Of a stretch of DNA of 21,739 nt, positions 12,279-21,652 are shown in pieces. Position 1 is the stretch's first letter, and each line of letters begins with the position of its first letter. This DNA comes from a virus, in the IMG/VR virus record IMGVR_UViG_3300005613_000460, positions 1-21,739 of that record; one strand, 5' to 3'. The notes under the pieces are model-generated. The model saw only the letters and a list, made by a program, of their open reading frames with translations. It was not told the origin of the DNA and did no database searches. The position numbers and the translations under genes are program-made.

Positions 12279-14482
12279 TATAATCTACTTAAATTCTCTA
12301 TTTGTTGATTAGCCGCCAAACTACTTTCTACTTCAGTACTTACAACATAAGCCCTTATAGGTTCTTGTTGTCTAGATAAATTTATTTCTTCGCCTGGGTC
12401 TTGTAAATCTGTTAGCTGTTGATTTCTATTATTTAATGCAGTCTGCGGGTTAAACGACGGAGCCTGTATATTACTATCTACAGAACCCCCACCCTCAAAT
12501 TCCTGATTTCTAATTGATAACACCTGAGCCAATCCAGCCGCACCTGCAGCCGCTGCACTTATAAATCTACTACCCGGAAAAGTTGCGTCTTTAGCCAACG
12601 CATCACTTACAGCTAGTGCGGTATTAATTAAAGCCTGACTTATACTAAACGCTTTATTTATTTTAAATTGTTTTCTAGCTTCTTTTTCATCGTCTGCGGT
12701 TCGTGCATTATTAAGGGCTGCAAAACCTGCGAATAAATCACTCACCAACTTAGCTGCAGATTTCGCACTTTGTTTTCTTAATTCAGCTCTATCGGCTTCA
12801 CCCTTTTTTGTCTGTGCCGTGACTTTGTCCTGATAGTTCGCATCTAATGCGGCCAGTTGTTCTGCAGTTGCTCCAGCCTGTTTAAGCTTTTCTACATCGG
12901 CTAAATATTGTTGTTCCAACTCGGCTAGTATCCGTTCTTGCTCACTATTATATTGTTTTTCCGCATAACCATTAATAATATCATTAATAGTTTTTTGTGT
13001 TTCGTCCTCTTGTTTTTTTCTTTCGTCTGCGTATTTCTTTTCAGTATTTAATCTGTCCTGTTCGTATTTTTCTGTCAGTTGTTTTTGTAATTCTTCGTTA
13101 TCACCAGCCAGCTTTAGTTGTTCTTCATATTTTAATTTTAAGTCATCTAATTCTAATTTTTCTGCATCTAATTTAGCTCGTCTTAATTCTTCACTTATTT
13201 CAAACTCCCTTTTCGCTTGTTCTTCAGCTTGTCTTAGTTTTTCATCATTAACGGCTTTTTCCTCCGCATCTAATCTGGCTTTTTGTCTAGCCAACGCAAT
13301 TTGTTTTTGCGTACTTTGTTCCTGTAAATTGGCTAGTTTAATTCTCTGTGCGCTTAATTCATTTAAAGTAGCCTCATCACTATCACTCTGTGCGGCTAAG
13401 GCTTCTAATGCAGCCAATCTTTCTCCCTCTAATTCTAATTGTTTATTTAAAATATCCTCCTCAGCTGCACCAGCTTCTTCTAATGCGGCTTTTCTTTCAT
13501 CTAAACTTAATGTTGTATCATCTACCCTTAATTTAGTTTCAGCCAGTAATGCATTTTGTTTAGCCCGTTCTTCATTTAAATCTCTTTCCTTATCTTTTAA
13601 ATCCTGTAGTACTCCAGTCAATCTTGCTGCTTCAGTGGCCTCAGTCGTAGCTTCATCAACTACATCTTTTACTGCATTAAACGCATCACCTATTTTATTA
13701 ACTGCGTCTTCAGTTCCTGTAGTCACTTTTAAAAACGCATTTGCAGCCGTTTCAGCTGCACCAGAAAAATCCCTTTCAAATAATAGTTTAATTGACTTGG
13801 CGATGTTCGGTATAAATTCTAATATACCTTCAAATCTATTAACTATGTTTTCCTTAATCGCAGTACCAAAACTGATAAGGCTTTCTTTCGGGTTCGTGAA
13901 TACATCTATTAATACTTCCGTGACTTTTACTAATACATCTCTAAAAACATCAAATACTGCACTTACCCCCGCCATCACTCTATCTAATGCTTCACCCCCT
14001 TCTTTAGTTGATGTAAACGCCTTGAATAATGCCGTGACGGCTGCGACTATACCTGTAATAACTAATATTACGGGGTTAGCCAATAAAGCTTTAAATGCAA
14101 CCCCTAAACCTTGAACTGACTTTGTTAATCCACCAACTGCACCAGGTGCGTTAGCCAATTCGTCAGTAAATCCTTTTTGTCCGTTTTTAGCTACATCTAA
14201 TTCTTTTTCTACATCTTTAATTTGTTCTTTAAGTTCATCAAAAGCCTCACTCCCTATTTCAGTTTCATTAAGTTTTTTATTTAAATCACTTAACTTAGTA
14301 TTAAGCCCCACTATTGTGTTTTCGGTTTCTTTAACCTCTTTATTAACCTCTTTTTGTGAGTTAGATAAATCTTTAGTTTCAGTATCCGTTTTTTTTAATG
14401 CACTCTGTAGTTCGTTTAAATCAGTTATATAACCATCTAAACCTTCTACTTTAAAAAATATTTTTACTTCTTGATTAGCCAT
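12278..14482 (-). CDS. Tail tape measure protein
   Basis: A 734-residue protein that sets tail length and is ejected during infection. An N-terminal coiled coil (about 25-105) is followed by a hydrophobic span at about 129-156 (ALLANPVILVITGIVAAVTA) and a second hydrophobic stretch. A very long charged coiled coil covers roughly 290-610, rich in Glu, Lys, Ala, Gln and Leu. A small Ala/Gly-rich hydrophobic part lies near the end (ISAAAAGAAGLAQVLS). At about 0.15 nm per residue the length implies a tail near 110 nm, typical of a siphovirus; this conversion is approximate. A 261-residue open frame on the opposite strand is a shadow of its coiled-coil coding. Confidence 0.9.
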   Translation of the reverse strand: MANQEVKIFFKVEGLDGYITDLNELQSALKKTDTETKDLSNSQKEVNKEVKETENTIVGLNTKLSDLNKKLNETEIGSEAFDELKEQIKDVEKELDVAKNGQKGFTDELANAPGAVGGLTKSVQGLGVAFKALLANPVILVITGIVAAVTALFKAFTSTKEGGEALDRVMAGVSAVFDVFRDVLVKVTEVLIDVFTNPKESLISFGTAIKENIVNRFEGILEFIPNIAKSIKLLFERDFSGAAETAANAFLKVTTGTEDAVNKIGDAFNAVKDVVDEATTEATEAARLTGVLQDLKDKERDLNEERAKQNALLAETKLRVDDTTLSLDERKAALEEAGAAEEDILNKQLELEGERLAALEALAAQSDSDEATLNELSAQRIKLANLQEQSTQKQIALARQKARLDAEEKAVNDEKLRQAEEQAKREFEISEELRRAKLDAEKLELDDLKLKYEEQLKLAGDNEELQKQLTEKYEQDRLNTEKKYADERKKQEDETQKTINDIINGYAEKQYNSEQERILAELEQQYLADVEKLKQAGATAEQLAALDANYQDKVTAQTKKGEADRAELRKQSAKSAAKLVSDLFAGFAALNNARTADDEKEARKQFKINKAFSISQALINTALAVSDALAKDATFPGSRFISAAAAGAAGLAQVLSIRNQEFEGGGSVDSNIQAPSFNPQTALNNRNQQLTDLQDPGEEINLSRQQEPIRAYVVSTEVESSLAANQQIENLSRL

Positions 14483-14494
14483 TTCTTTTAAATA

Positions 14495-16753
14495 TTATAA
14501 GTCCCATCTAAATACCGCATCTTCCCAATTAACATTAGTATTGTTCCATATTCTGCGTGGACGGACAGGGGTTATTCTTACATCGTAATCTAATAATTTT
14601 ATAAGTTCTACTTTTACTGATGTTTTTTTACCAACTACTGCATCTATTATTTTACTGACATAATAATATGTGTCTTTTACCCTTATTACATCATCAAAAC
14701 TAAATGTGTGTAAATCTATATAATCTAAAATAAAATATGCAGTTATTTTTCTACTCCACTTATTATATAATGAACTAATATAATCACTCCAGTATCTTTC
14801 ATATACACTACCCCCTAATTCATAATTCAAAAGGTCATAATTAATATACGACTTTTCCCTTTGCCAATTTAAATAAATCGTTGATGGTGTAGTGGGAAAA
14901 ATACTATATTCGCTAACCATAGGATAAGTAGTATGTGAAAAAGTGGTTCCGTTTTCATCTTCAATATACCAATCATTAGTCGTCGCTGGTATAATACCAG
15001 TATTTTTTAATCCGTTATAAAATAATATTCGTGTTTTTGTTTTTATCGGTGTATGTTGTAATCCAGTATCTTCAGCGTTATGTGTATGTATTTGTGGTAT
15101 AATCATGTTATCCATTCCGTGATTATTACCTCCCCCTGTTGTCTGGTTAGCTCCCTCAATTTGTGTAACTGGCGTAGGGGGCAAATCACCTTTAATTTCT
15201 CTTTCACCTGTTATTAATTCATTCGGGTCAAACGCTTTTAATGTTCCATATACCTCATCAAAAGTTTCTTGATTAAGTGTATTTAAAAAGTCCTCAGCTT
15301 CAGTATCAGTAAAAGTTATTTTACTAGTCTGCGTATAAAATACAGGTTCTATAGTAAAATCTTTACTAACATCTAATTTATGCGTCCAATCAAATAATTC
15401 ACCTGAACCTATAAAATCACTCCAGGGTTCTATAATAAAATTTGTGGGGTTATTTTTATCAGGTGATAAAACTAATCTAAATTTATTTATAATAGTTTTT
15501 ATAAATTCAATTTGTTTAGTGTCGCAGTCCAAATAATAAGATATGTTTAAATCACCTGGCGCATCTATACAATTAAAAGTTCCCCCTTTGGCGATGGTGG
15601 TACTAGGGTTAGCCAACGGGTCAATCCATAATTGTATTGTATCACCTGCGTTTAATACTATAGGGCTAAATGTGTGAGAAAAATAAAAATTCCCACTACC
15701 AGTACTAGCGAAAAAAGTGTGCACATCACTATCTACCAATATACCATTTCTTTTTAATCTAAAAGTTAAATTAGATGAACCACTACTTATCAGGTTATTT
15801 ATTTCTAATACTTGTTCGTAGCTAAAAGTATATGTTCCATTACTGGGGGCTGTATAAGTATCAGTGGATAAATTATAATTATTATTATAATCAAAAGTTA
15901 AACCCATATAATCAACTTGTGTTTCAGGGTTATCTATATCCTGTTCGTAATATCCGTCATCTAATGCACTTCGTCTAGCTTGAAAATAATTAGATATTGC
16001 GGACTGAGTTGTAATATCATTATCATTACCCCAGGCTGAAGCGTATAATTGTTTAAATGTATTACTATTTATAAAATTAGAACTATAAGTAAATCCGGCT
16101 TCATCAAATATTTTATCCCACAAATACTTAACCCTAACCATCGGTTTAAACCTATCAATTAATAAAGGGTTTCCTGGTGTAGTAAAATGTGTTCCACCCC
16201 CTACCGCCATGCGTGTTTCTATAACATTTCCGTTGTCGTTATAAGTATTACCAAAATCAACTAAGGGGTATAATACATTACCAGCAAATAATCCGTCTGT
16301 AATACTTCCCTCCGGATATGCAGTCCAACTTTTTATAATATTAAGATAGTTTAATTCGTGGTCTAGTTCCGTAGTATCAATATCACATAAAGCCTTTTCC
16401 CCTATTGATGTTGCCAGACTTCGTGTTTCACCTAAAAATATACACTCGTAGTCAATCCTTTCGTTTTCCCTTGTAGTATAAATTTTATTTAATCTTAATT
16501 CACCAACCCTAAATAATATACCATCAACATTAATTCGGGCTTCCCTTTTTATCGTGACATCAAAATCAACTCCGTTTACAAAAAACGCATTTTTAAAAAA
16601 CTTATTATTGTTGGCTGTAGCTGGTACTCTAAAGGTTCTTGTAAATATACTCCTAGCGCTAGTATCCGTAATATCATCAATAAGAAAATTAAATTTCGGG
16701 GGCTCTAAGTCATATAAGTCAATATAAAAGCCGTCTACTATTAATTGTATCAT
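14495..16753 (-). CDS. Large tail or tail-tip structural protein
   Basis: A 752-residue protein upstream of the tape measure. The N-terminal part (ISLYDLEPPKFNFLIDDI-like opening, then RSIFTRTFRVPATANNNKFF, then INVDGILFRVGELRLNKIY) resembles the start of large tail or baseplate-hub-type proteins in Bacteroidota phages. The middle (about 300-400) has jelly-roll-like strands (NGTYTFSYEQVLEI, then AGDTIQLWIDPLANP) that could be a carbohydrate-binding insert. No enzymatic motif is seen. Its ATG overlaps the previous stop as TAATG. Tail tip, hub or receptor-binding function is the best guess. Confidence 0.65.
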   Translation of the reverse strand: MIQLIVDGFYIDLYDLEPPKFNFLIDDITDTSARSIFTRTFRVPATANNNKFFKNAFFVNGVDFDVTIKREARINVDGILFRVGELRLNKIYTTRENERIDYECIFLGETRSLATSIGEKALCDIDTTELDHELNYLNIIKSWTAYPEGSITDGLFAGNVLYPLVDFGNTYNDNGNVIETRMAVGGGTHFTTPGNPLLIDRFKPMVRVKYLWDKIFDEAGFTYSSNFINSNTFKQLYASAWGNDNDITTQSAISNYFQARRSALDDGYYEQDIDNPETQVDYMGLTFDYNNNYNLSTDTYTAPSNGTYTFSYEQVLEINNLISSGSSNLTFRLKRNGILVDSDVHTFFASTGSGNFYFSHTFSPIVLNAGDTIQLWIDPLANPSTTIAKGGTFNCIDAPGDLNISYYLDCDTKQIEFIKTIINKFRLVLSPDKNNPTNFIIEPWSDFIGSGELFDWTHKLDVSKDFTIEPVFYTQTSKITFTDTEAEDFLNTLNQETFDEVYGTLKAFDPNELITGEREIKGDLPPTPVTQIEGANQTTGGGNNHGMDNMIIPQIHTHNAEDTGLQHTPIKTKTRILFYNGLKNTGIIPATTNDWYIEDENGTTFSHTTYPMVSEYSIFPTTPSTIYLNWQREKSYINYDLLNYELGGSVYERYWSDYISSLYNKWSRKITAYFILDYIDLHTFSFDDVIRVKDTYYYVSKIIDAVVGKKTSVKVELIKLLDYDVRITPVRPRRIWNNTNVNWEDAVFRWDL

Positions 16754-18174
16754 TACCCTCTTTGACTATTTATTTTATGCGCTTCGTCATAATTTATTGT
16801 ATACTGAAAAAACTTATCTTTTCTAAATGTCCTCTCAGTCCATCTAGTATCAGTAATAGTAATCGGTATCCAATTCGTCTCGTTATTATATCTTACCCTT
16901 ACATCAGGACTGATAAATAAATACTTAAGATATTGTGCTTCCTCATCACTTAAGTATCTAGTATTTATAGTTCGTTTTTTTGTTAATTCCTGACTAAATG
17001 TTGTATTCCCCCTTGAATATGTCGGTACTTCAAATGTATCACTACCCCATGTCCCTTCTATTCGTTCGTAGTTATTTTTTACTATATTAATACTCTCATC
17101 AGTTCTTTTACTGAAGTAAAAATAATCACGGAACCCCTTACTATTTAACCAACTTAACTGAACTGGCGCAAAATCATTACATTCGTCAATAACATTATCT
17201 ACCCTATATACATAACTCGTGGGGGTATTACTATAATATGTATCCTGAGCCGAGCATAACCCCCCTCCGTAATATGTATAAGTCGCTACATAAAAATGAG
17301 TAAATCCAAAATTATATGGATTTAAAAAGTTCCTTCTACCTAACGGAACTGATATTGCGTTATAGGGGTATAACCAATTTCTATCTGTATTTAATGCGTT
17401 TACTTCACCCCCTCCGTTAATAATAGTGTTATCCCACCAAACATCATAAGTTTCAGTGTCCCCGTCATAAAAAGTTATTCTTACAGCTTTAATACCATCG
17501 CAACCTGTGGGTGGCGGAAAAGATATGTTTTTATCGGCTTTAGTAATAAAAGATAAAATCAGTTCGTCCTGTTCTCTTTTTTGTAAATTATAAACAAATG
17601 TATCTGTTCCTGGTATCCAACTAGGGACGCCTCCTGTTAATTTATCTATGTCCTTTTTTATAGTCCAGTCAGTTAAGGCTAGTTGTTTATTATATACTAC
17701 AGGACAACCTAATAACCCTGATAACCCTATAATATAATCACTTTGATTATTCCATTCTAAATCCCAATATTCTTTCACCCCTCCATATACAAAACAATTC
17801 TGCGTCTGTCCTGTACCAGGATAAGTTCCTTGAATATTAAATTGTCCTGTAGCCTGATTAACCCAACCATATCTTACCTTGAATGCATAACTCTCGTCAT
17901 CTGCAGTAAATAATTTAGTACTATATGTTTCTGCGTCATAATTCGGGGTCGTATAGTTTTTTAATAAATTCTGCAAATCAAAATGATAGTACCCTACAGG
18001 GTTCGGGTATGTTTCAAATGTTCCTAATACTTCAGTTCCATCACCCTTGATGACCTGTATTCCAGCTTTAGTACCTGTCTCGTTCTGGTCGTAAAAACTA
18101 AATACATTCTTACCAAAACTAAGGTTTATTAAAGATGGTGTATTACTATAAATTATATCTGGTTCTTCAGCCAT
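16753..18174 (-). CDS. Tail-associated structural protein, distal-tail candidate
   Basis: A 473-residue, tyrosine- and asparagine-rich protein, predicted to be beta-rich and without a membrane segment or catalytic motif. The beginning (IYSNTPSLINLSFGKNVFSF) and the end (RYLSDEEAQYLKYLFISPDV, then WIPITITDTRWTERTF) look like a virion structural protein. Position between the gp10-like completion gene and the 752-residue tail protein suggests a distal-tail or tip component. I do not recognise a defined family. Confidence 0.6.
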   Translation of the reverse strand: MAEEPDIIYSNTPSLINLSFGKNVFSFYDQNETGTKAGIQVIKGDGTEVLGTFETYPNPVGYYHFDLQNLLKNYTTPNYDAETYSTKLFTADDESYAFKVRYGWVNQATGQFNIQGTYPGTGQTQNCFVYGGVKEYWDLEWNNQSDYIIGLSGLLGCPVVYNKQLALTDWTIKKDIDKLTGGVPSWIPGTDTFVYNLQKREQDELILSFITKADKNISFPPPTGCDGIKAVRITFYDGDTETYDVWWDNTIINGGGEVNALNTDRNWLYPYNAISVPLGRRNFLNPYNFGFTHFYVATYTYYGGGLCSAQDTYYSNTPTSYVYRVDNVIDECNDFAPVQLSWLNSKGFRDYFYFSKRTDESINIVKNNYERIEGTWGSDTFEVPTYSRGNTTFSQELTKKRTINTRYLSDEEAQYLKYLFISPDVRVRYNNETNWIPITITDTRWTERTFRKDKFFQYTINYDEAHKINSQRG

Positions 18175-18604
18175 TTTTACTTAATATTTCTAATATTTTA
18201 TTCTCTACATCTTGCGGATAAAACTTAAACGCATCTATACCATATACATTACTACTCCCGAACTTATACCCCTCAGCTACACCAAATGCGGTTGCTACTT
18301 CAGGGGGCAAACCTATACCCCCAGCTCTGTTTTTTCCATCAACTCCAAAAGCTAAATAGTATCCGTAGTTTAACATTTTTATAGTTAAACTTGAACCCTC
18401 TAATGCGGTCAACATACTTCGTCTTAGATTTCCTGTTCTACTTATAAAGGGTTGTTTTTTCTTACCCCCTAATCCACCTCGTATAAGTTCTTGCTGAATA
18501 TCCCCAACCAATTTAGTTAATTCAGTTGGCACATCTTTTTCTAAGTACTCACTTTGTTGTAGTATTAGTCGTTCTAATTCTTCTATATTAGTATTAATCG
18601 GCAT
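18167..18604 (-). CDS. HK97 gp10-like head-tail completion protein
   Basis: A 145-residue protein. Helical N-terminus (IEELERLILQQSEYLEKDV), then a basic loop followed by FISRTGNLRRSMLTALEGSSLTIKM and a Tyr/Gly-rich stretch (NYGYYLAFGVDGKNRAGG) match the general form of HK97-gp10-like proteins, which complete the head-tail joint. It overlaps the neighbouring genes by 8 and 11 bases. The assignment is by pattern and context. Confidence 0.6.
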   Translation of the reverse strand: MPINTNIEELERLILQQSEYLEKDVPTELTKLVGDIQQELIRGGLGGKKKQPFISRTGNLRRSMLTALEGSSLTIKMLNYGYYLAFGVDGKNRAGGIGLPPEVATAFGVAEGYKFGSSNVYGIDAFKFYPQDVENKILEILSKNG

Positions 18605-19040
18605 AAGGAGGGGTGCAGTCGTTTAATAGTGACGGATAAACAATACTGATATTTGCAGTAGCCCCCACTACATCGTCACTAAACCTTTCCTTGAACGGAG
18701 TTATAGTAAAGGGGGTTATTATTTCTATATCGGGGTTATCTAAGTTCATATTGATATGACTAATCACTTGAAGTAGATATTCAGTACAATTACTCTGGTG
18801 CATTAATTCGTCTGTTGTTGTATCATAAGCCTGCGTCATAACAATAAGATTAACTGATAGTGTCCCCGTAATACCATTATGACTTATACTTACAGGGTTA
18901 ATAAATGCATAGGGGTATAAAGGTGGTTCCTCATCTTCGGGGGTATTTAAATCACTTAAATTTCCATACCCCACCTGATTAACAAAATAGTTATTTATAC
19001 AGGTTCTCTCAATTAAGTCTATTACTTCTATATAATTCAT
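18594..19040 (-). CDS. Probable tail terminator/completion protein
   Basis: A 148-residue protein with the size and alternating alpha/beta look of tail terminators (gpU-like): an N-terminal helix (YIEVIDLIERTCINNYFV), strands around GTLSVNLIVMTQAYDTTTDE, a central helix (TEYLLQVISHINMNLD) and a terminal strand (ATANISIVYPS). It directly precedes the gp10-like gene. Overlaps of 32 and 11 bases with neighbours show tight coupling. Function is inferred from fold impression and place in the operon. Confidence 0.5.
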   Translation of the reverse strand: MNYIEVIDLIERTCINNYFVNQVGYGNLSDLNTPEDEEPPLYPYAFINPVSISHNGITGTLSVNLIVMTQAYDTTTDELMHQSNCTEYLLQVISHINMNLDNPDIEIITPFTITPFKERFSDDVVGATANISIVYPSLLNDCTPPYAD

Positions 19041-19698
19041 TTAATTTTTTTCTTTCTTCTTCAGCTTTATCTTTTTTATACGCCAAAAAGTTTAAGGCTT
19101 GTATTATAGGTTTTTCTACTACTAAGTCCATTTTTATAAAATCTTCATCAGCCAGCGTAGCAATAAACGCATACCAATTATAAGCCGGGTCAACCTTTTC
19201 TTGTAGTTCTGTATCGTTTTTGCTAAATTCGTCATCTAATCCAAATAATTTTCTATAACTATTAAATATGTTTAATCTCCAGTTTAAATAATATTTTATC
19301 CCCCCGTAATAGTCATATAATAATTCGTCATCTTTTACTTCAGTATTATATAATGTATTGATTATGTTTTTAATATTGGCTTGAACCCCCCTACTTATAA
19401 AAACCTCCATATCTATAAAAGTCCCTACCTTTACATTTTTAATATCCACTAATCCGTCTTTGTTAAGGGGTGCGTCTTCAGGATATATTTTATCTATTAA
19501 AAAAGCGATGGATAACTCAATAGTTTTTTCTGGTATAATAAATGTGTCCTCATAAGGCACTTTCATTACTATACTCATTATTTTACGCCAGTTATTCGGT
19601 TCTCTAATATCCCAGTTAGCCAGTTCTGCAAATTGATTAATCGTTAACCTGTGGGGTACATCATATACTTTATCCCCTAAATGTAATTTATACTTCAT
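19009..19698 (-). CDS. Tail-assembly-chaperone-like protein
   Basis: A 229-residue, mainly helical protein. The N-terminus (LGDKVYDVPHRLTINQFAEL) followed by WRKIMSIVMKVPYED and EKTIELSIAFLIDKIYP is the pattern of small chaperone-like proteins encoded among tail genes. The C-terminal end is highly charged (KKDKAEEERKKLNELYRS). Its ATG overlaps the terminase stop as ATGA. The partial gene at 1-123 shares the opening motif. A terminase-linked or head-completion role is an alternative, since it sits directly behind the terminase. Confidence 0.5.
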   Translation of the reverse strand: MKYKLHLGDKVYDVPHRLTINQFAELANWDIREPNNWRKIMSIVMKVPYEDTFIIPEKTIELSIAFLIDKIYPEDAPLNKDGLVDIKNVKVGTFIDMEVFISRGVQANIKNIINTLYNTEVKDDELLYDYYGGIKYYLNWRLNIFNSYRKLFGLDDEFSKNDTELQEKVDPAYNWYAFIATLADEDFIKMDLVVEKPIIQALNFLAYKKDKAEEERKKLNELYRSNRLN

Positions 19699-20924
19699 AC
19701 CATATATGTATATTTCCCTCTTTTTATTTTTGTTTTTCTGCAGTAGTTGGCTAAGGCTAGACTGATAACGCAGTCGTCGTGTAGTCCCGTAGGGTGAGTA
19801 TATTTAACATTTCTTGTCTTCGGGTTATATTCGTATGTAAAAGTCTCTAACTCTTGATATAGGGGGTTAAAAAGGTTTTTAGAGGGTATCGTAATATTCC
19901 CGTCATTAAAGTCCAGTATAAGTCCCTCAATTATTTCCCTTTTAGTATTTGCTGTTGTCGTAAAGGGGTGAATATCCCTATAGTTATTTTTTATTTGTTC
20001 GTATATAACATCACCAATACTATTAACCTCAACTAATCCCGTTGCGTTGTTATCCCTTAATAAATCTACAATATCTTTAATAATAAAATTCCATTCCCGT
20101 TGATTAGTTCTGTATATGTCTATTACTTGTCCTTCAGTATCCATAAAAGTTATAACTGAGTAATCCTCGTGTCTTCCTAAGTCTATACCTGCGTATATTT
20201 GTCCTTTACTTATGGGGTATTTATCAAAAGTGTATTTATCTATATTCGTGAATACTTCACCACCCCCGTCTAAAAACTCAGCTAGATATTCTTGTTTATA
20301 TACATTCTCAGGCAAAGTTTTTTTTGCGTCTATTATTTCCTTCGGGTTAATATAAGGGGTGTCGTAGCTTGAACCCATATAACTTTTATAATCTGTATAG
20401 TCTGGACTTAACCCCAAATTATATAAATCGTAAAACCAGTTCTTACCTTTCGGGGTGGATAAAAACAAAACCTTTTTTCCCCTTACCGCTAATGTAGGAC
20501 GGACAGCTTCAGTCCATGCTTCCCCCTTCATAAATGCAGCTTCATCTAATACTGCATAGTCAAAAGTATAACCCCTGATATTGTCGTATCGTTCTGCACT
20601 CCTAAAGTATATTTCAGTCCCATTTGTTAACTCAATATAATTCTCACTATGGTTGCAGGTTTTTATTATACCTGACTGACTAATCGCTTTTTCTAATTCT
20701 TTTTGTACTTTACTAGTCTGTGAATATACAGGTGCGCACCATAAGATTTTACAGGGGGGGTTATTTATCCCCCAATATAATAATAGGTTCATTCCCATTA
20801 AACTTTTACCAAACTGACGCCCGACTGATATTATATGGTATTTTTCATCTCCGTCAATTATACTATCTATAATTTTTCTTTGTTTACTATGTGGGCTAAA
20901 CCCCTGTAGATTAATCGTCTCCAT
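19695..20924 (-). CDS. terL: Terminase large subunit (packaging ATPase and nuclease)
   Basis: A 409-residue protein that drives DNA into the prohead and cuts the concatemer. The ATPase has a Walker A-like motif GRQFGKS (residues 35-41), Walker B AVLDEAAF (124-131, with D127 and E128), and the coupling motif STPKG (156-160). The RNase H-like nuclease has AGIDLGR (D247) and HDDCVISLALAN near the end (D383, D384), the expected acidic metal ligands. The start chosen is the ATG at 20922-20924, preceded by GGAGAGAGTAAAG; the frame extends 7 codons further to a TTG at 20945, which has a weaker case. It overlaps the small subunit by 14 bases. Cuts cannot be assigned to cos or pac type. Confidence 0.95.
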   Translation of the reverse strand: METINLQGFSPHSKQRKIIDSIIDGDEKYHIISVGRQFGKSLMGMNLLLYWGINNPPCKILWCAPVYSQTSKVQKELEKAISQSGIIKTCNHSENYIELTNGTEIYFRSAERYDNIRGYTFDYAVLDEAAFMKGEAWTEAVRPTLAVRGKKVLFLSTPKGKNWFYDLYNLGLSPDYTDYKSYMGSSYDTPYINPKEIIDAKKTLPENVYKQEYLAEFLDGGGEVFTNIDKYTFDKYPISKGQIYAGIDLGRHEDYSVITFMDTEGQVIDIYRTNQREWNFIIKDIVDLLRDNNATGLVEVNSIGDVIYEQIKNNYRDIHPFTTTANTKREIIEGLILDFNDGNITIPSKNLFNPLYQELETFTYEYNPKTRNVKYTHPTGLHDDCVISLALANYCRKTKIKRGKYTYMV

Positions 20925-21261
20925 CTTTACTCTCTCCAAAATCAAACTTATAATCTGTAGTGTGTTCTATTTGTTGTTTTTCAATATACCCCCTATGTTT
21001 TCCCCGTGTCTTTAAATAAAAAATAGTAGCGGCTGTATTATTGGCTTTTATTTGTTCTAATAGTTTACTCTCCGCAAAATCTAAACTTACATTCTCAATA
21101 TCCTTTACGGCTTGTTTAAACTTTTCGTCCTCATTATAGTATCTGTAAAAAGTCCCCCTATCTACACCCACTATTTTACATGCAGTCGTGACTATACCTA
21201 GTGATTTTTCTAGTGCATCTAATAGTGCCTTTTTTGTCTGTTGCTTTTTGTTGGTTCTCAT
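20911..21261 (-). CDS. terS: Terminase small subunit
   Basis: A 116-residue protein that would recognise phage DNA and hand it to the large subunit. A helix-turn-helix is visible at about 22-46 (VTTACKIVGVDRGTFYRYY), followed by a helical oligomerisation region (FAESKLLEQIKANNTAATIF) and the frequent terminase ending LKTRGKHRGYIEKQ. The C-terminal tail is acidic (ESKDGDD). It directly precedes and overlaps the large subunit gene, the normal arrangement. It starts 4 bases after the detached methyltransferase segment, so the methyltransferase cassette appears to be transcribed together with it. Confidence 0.85.
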   Translation of the reverse strand: MRTNKKQQTKKALLDALEKSLGIVTTACKIVGVDRGTFYRYYNEDEKFKQAVKDIENVSLDFAESKLLEQIKANNTAATIFYLKTRGKHRGYIEKQQIEHTTDYKFDFGESKDGDD

Positions 21262-21265
21262 ACTA

Positions 21266-21652
21266 TTAAATATTTTTTAATAAGTTATTAAACCATTTAT
21301 CTATATCGTAGTATCTACTATTACTTCCTTTATCATTTCTTGGTGTATATGTTCCACGCTGACTGAATATATCCCCACCACCATCGGTGTTATTCCATTT
21401 GTAGTTTATGTTTGCCTTTGCTTCAGTAATAATACCATCATTTAACATATCATCACTCACCAATAAATTGGAGGGGAACCTACCTTGAGTATTATATTCT
21501 TTAACATTAGGGTCTTCCCACTTTGTTCCCAAATCATATACCCATTCTTTTTTCTCCCTTAATCTTGGTCTATCAAAATTTATCTTACTATCCTCATCAA
21601 CAAAAGGAATACGACAATCGTCAAACCAAGTTATACCTTTAGAATAATTCAC
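21266..21652 (-). CDS. Detached central (target-recognition-like) segment of a DNA methyltransferase, copy 2
   Basis: A 128-residue protein homologous to the one at 120-536. Residues 1-18 are identical in the two copies, and GRFPSNLLVSDDMLNDG (57-73) and NSRYYDIDKWF (111-121) are shared. Residues about 74-106 differ in sequence and length from copy 1. The GTG start (21650-21652) overlaps the stop of the second methyltransferase gene (21639-21641) exactly as in copy 1. It lacks catalytic motifs. The likely role is as the recognition part of a two-piece enzyme. It is followed 4 bases later by the small terminase gene rather than by the chaperone-like gene found after copy 1. Confidence 0.75.
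   Translation of the reverse strand: MNYSKGITWFDDCRIPFVDEDSKINFDRPRLREKKEWVYDLGTKWEDPNVKEYNTQGRFPSNLLVSDDMLNDGIITEAKANINYKWNNTDGGGDIFSQRGTYTPRNDKGSNSRYYDIDKWFNNLLKNI

Noticed and set aside
13329-14114. 261-residue open frame on the plus strand, antisense to the tape measure
   Set aside because: It is Ser/Ala/Leu-rich and low in complexity, as expected from the reverse strand of an Ala/Glu/Lys-rich coiled coil. It has no promoter or convincing start.
20925-20945. Terminase large subunit starting at the TTG at 20945
   Set aside because: The ATG at 20924 has a GGAG-type ribosome site at suitable distance and gives a shorter, more usual overlap with the small subunit gene.
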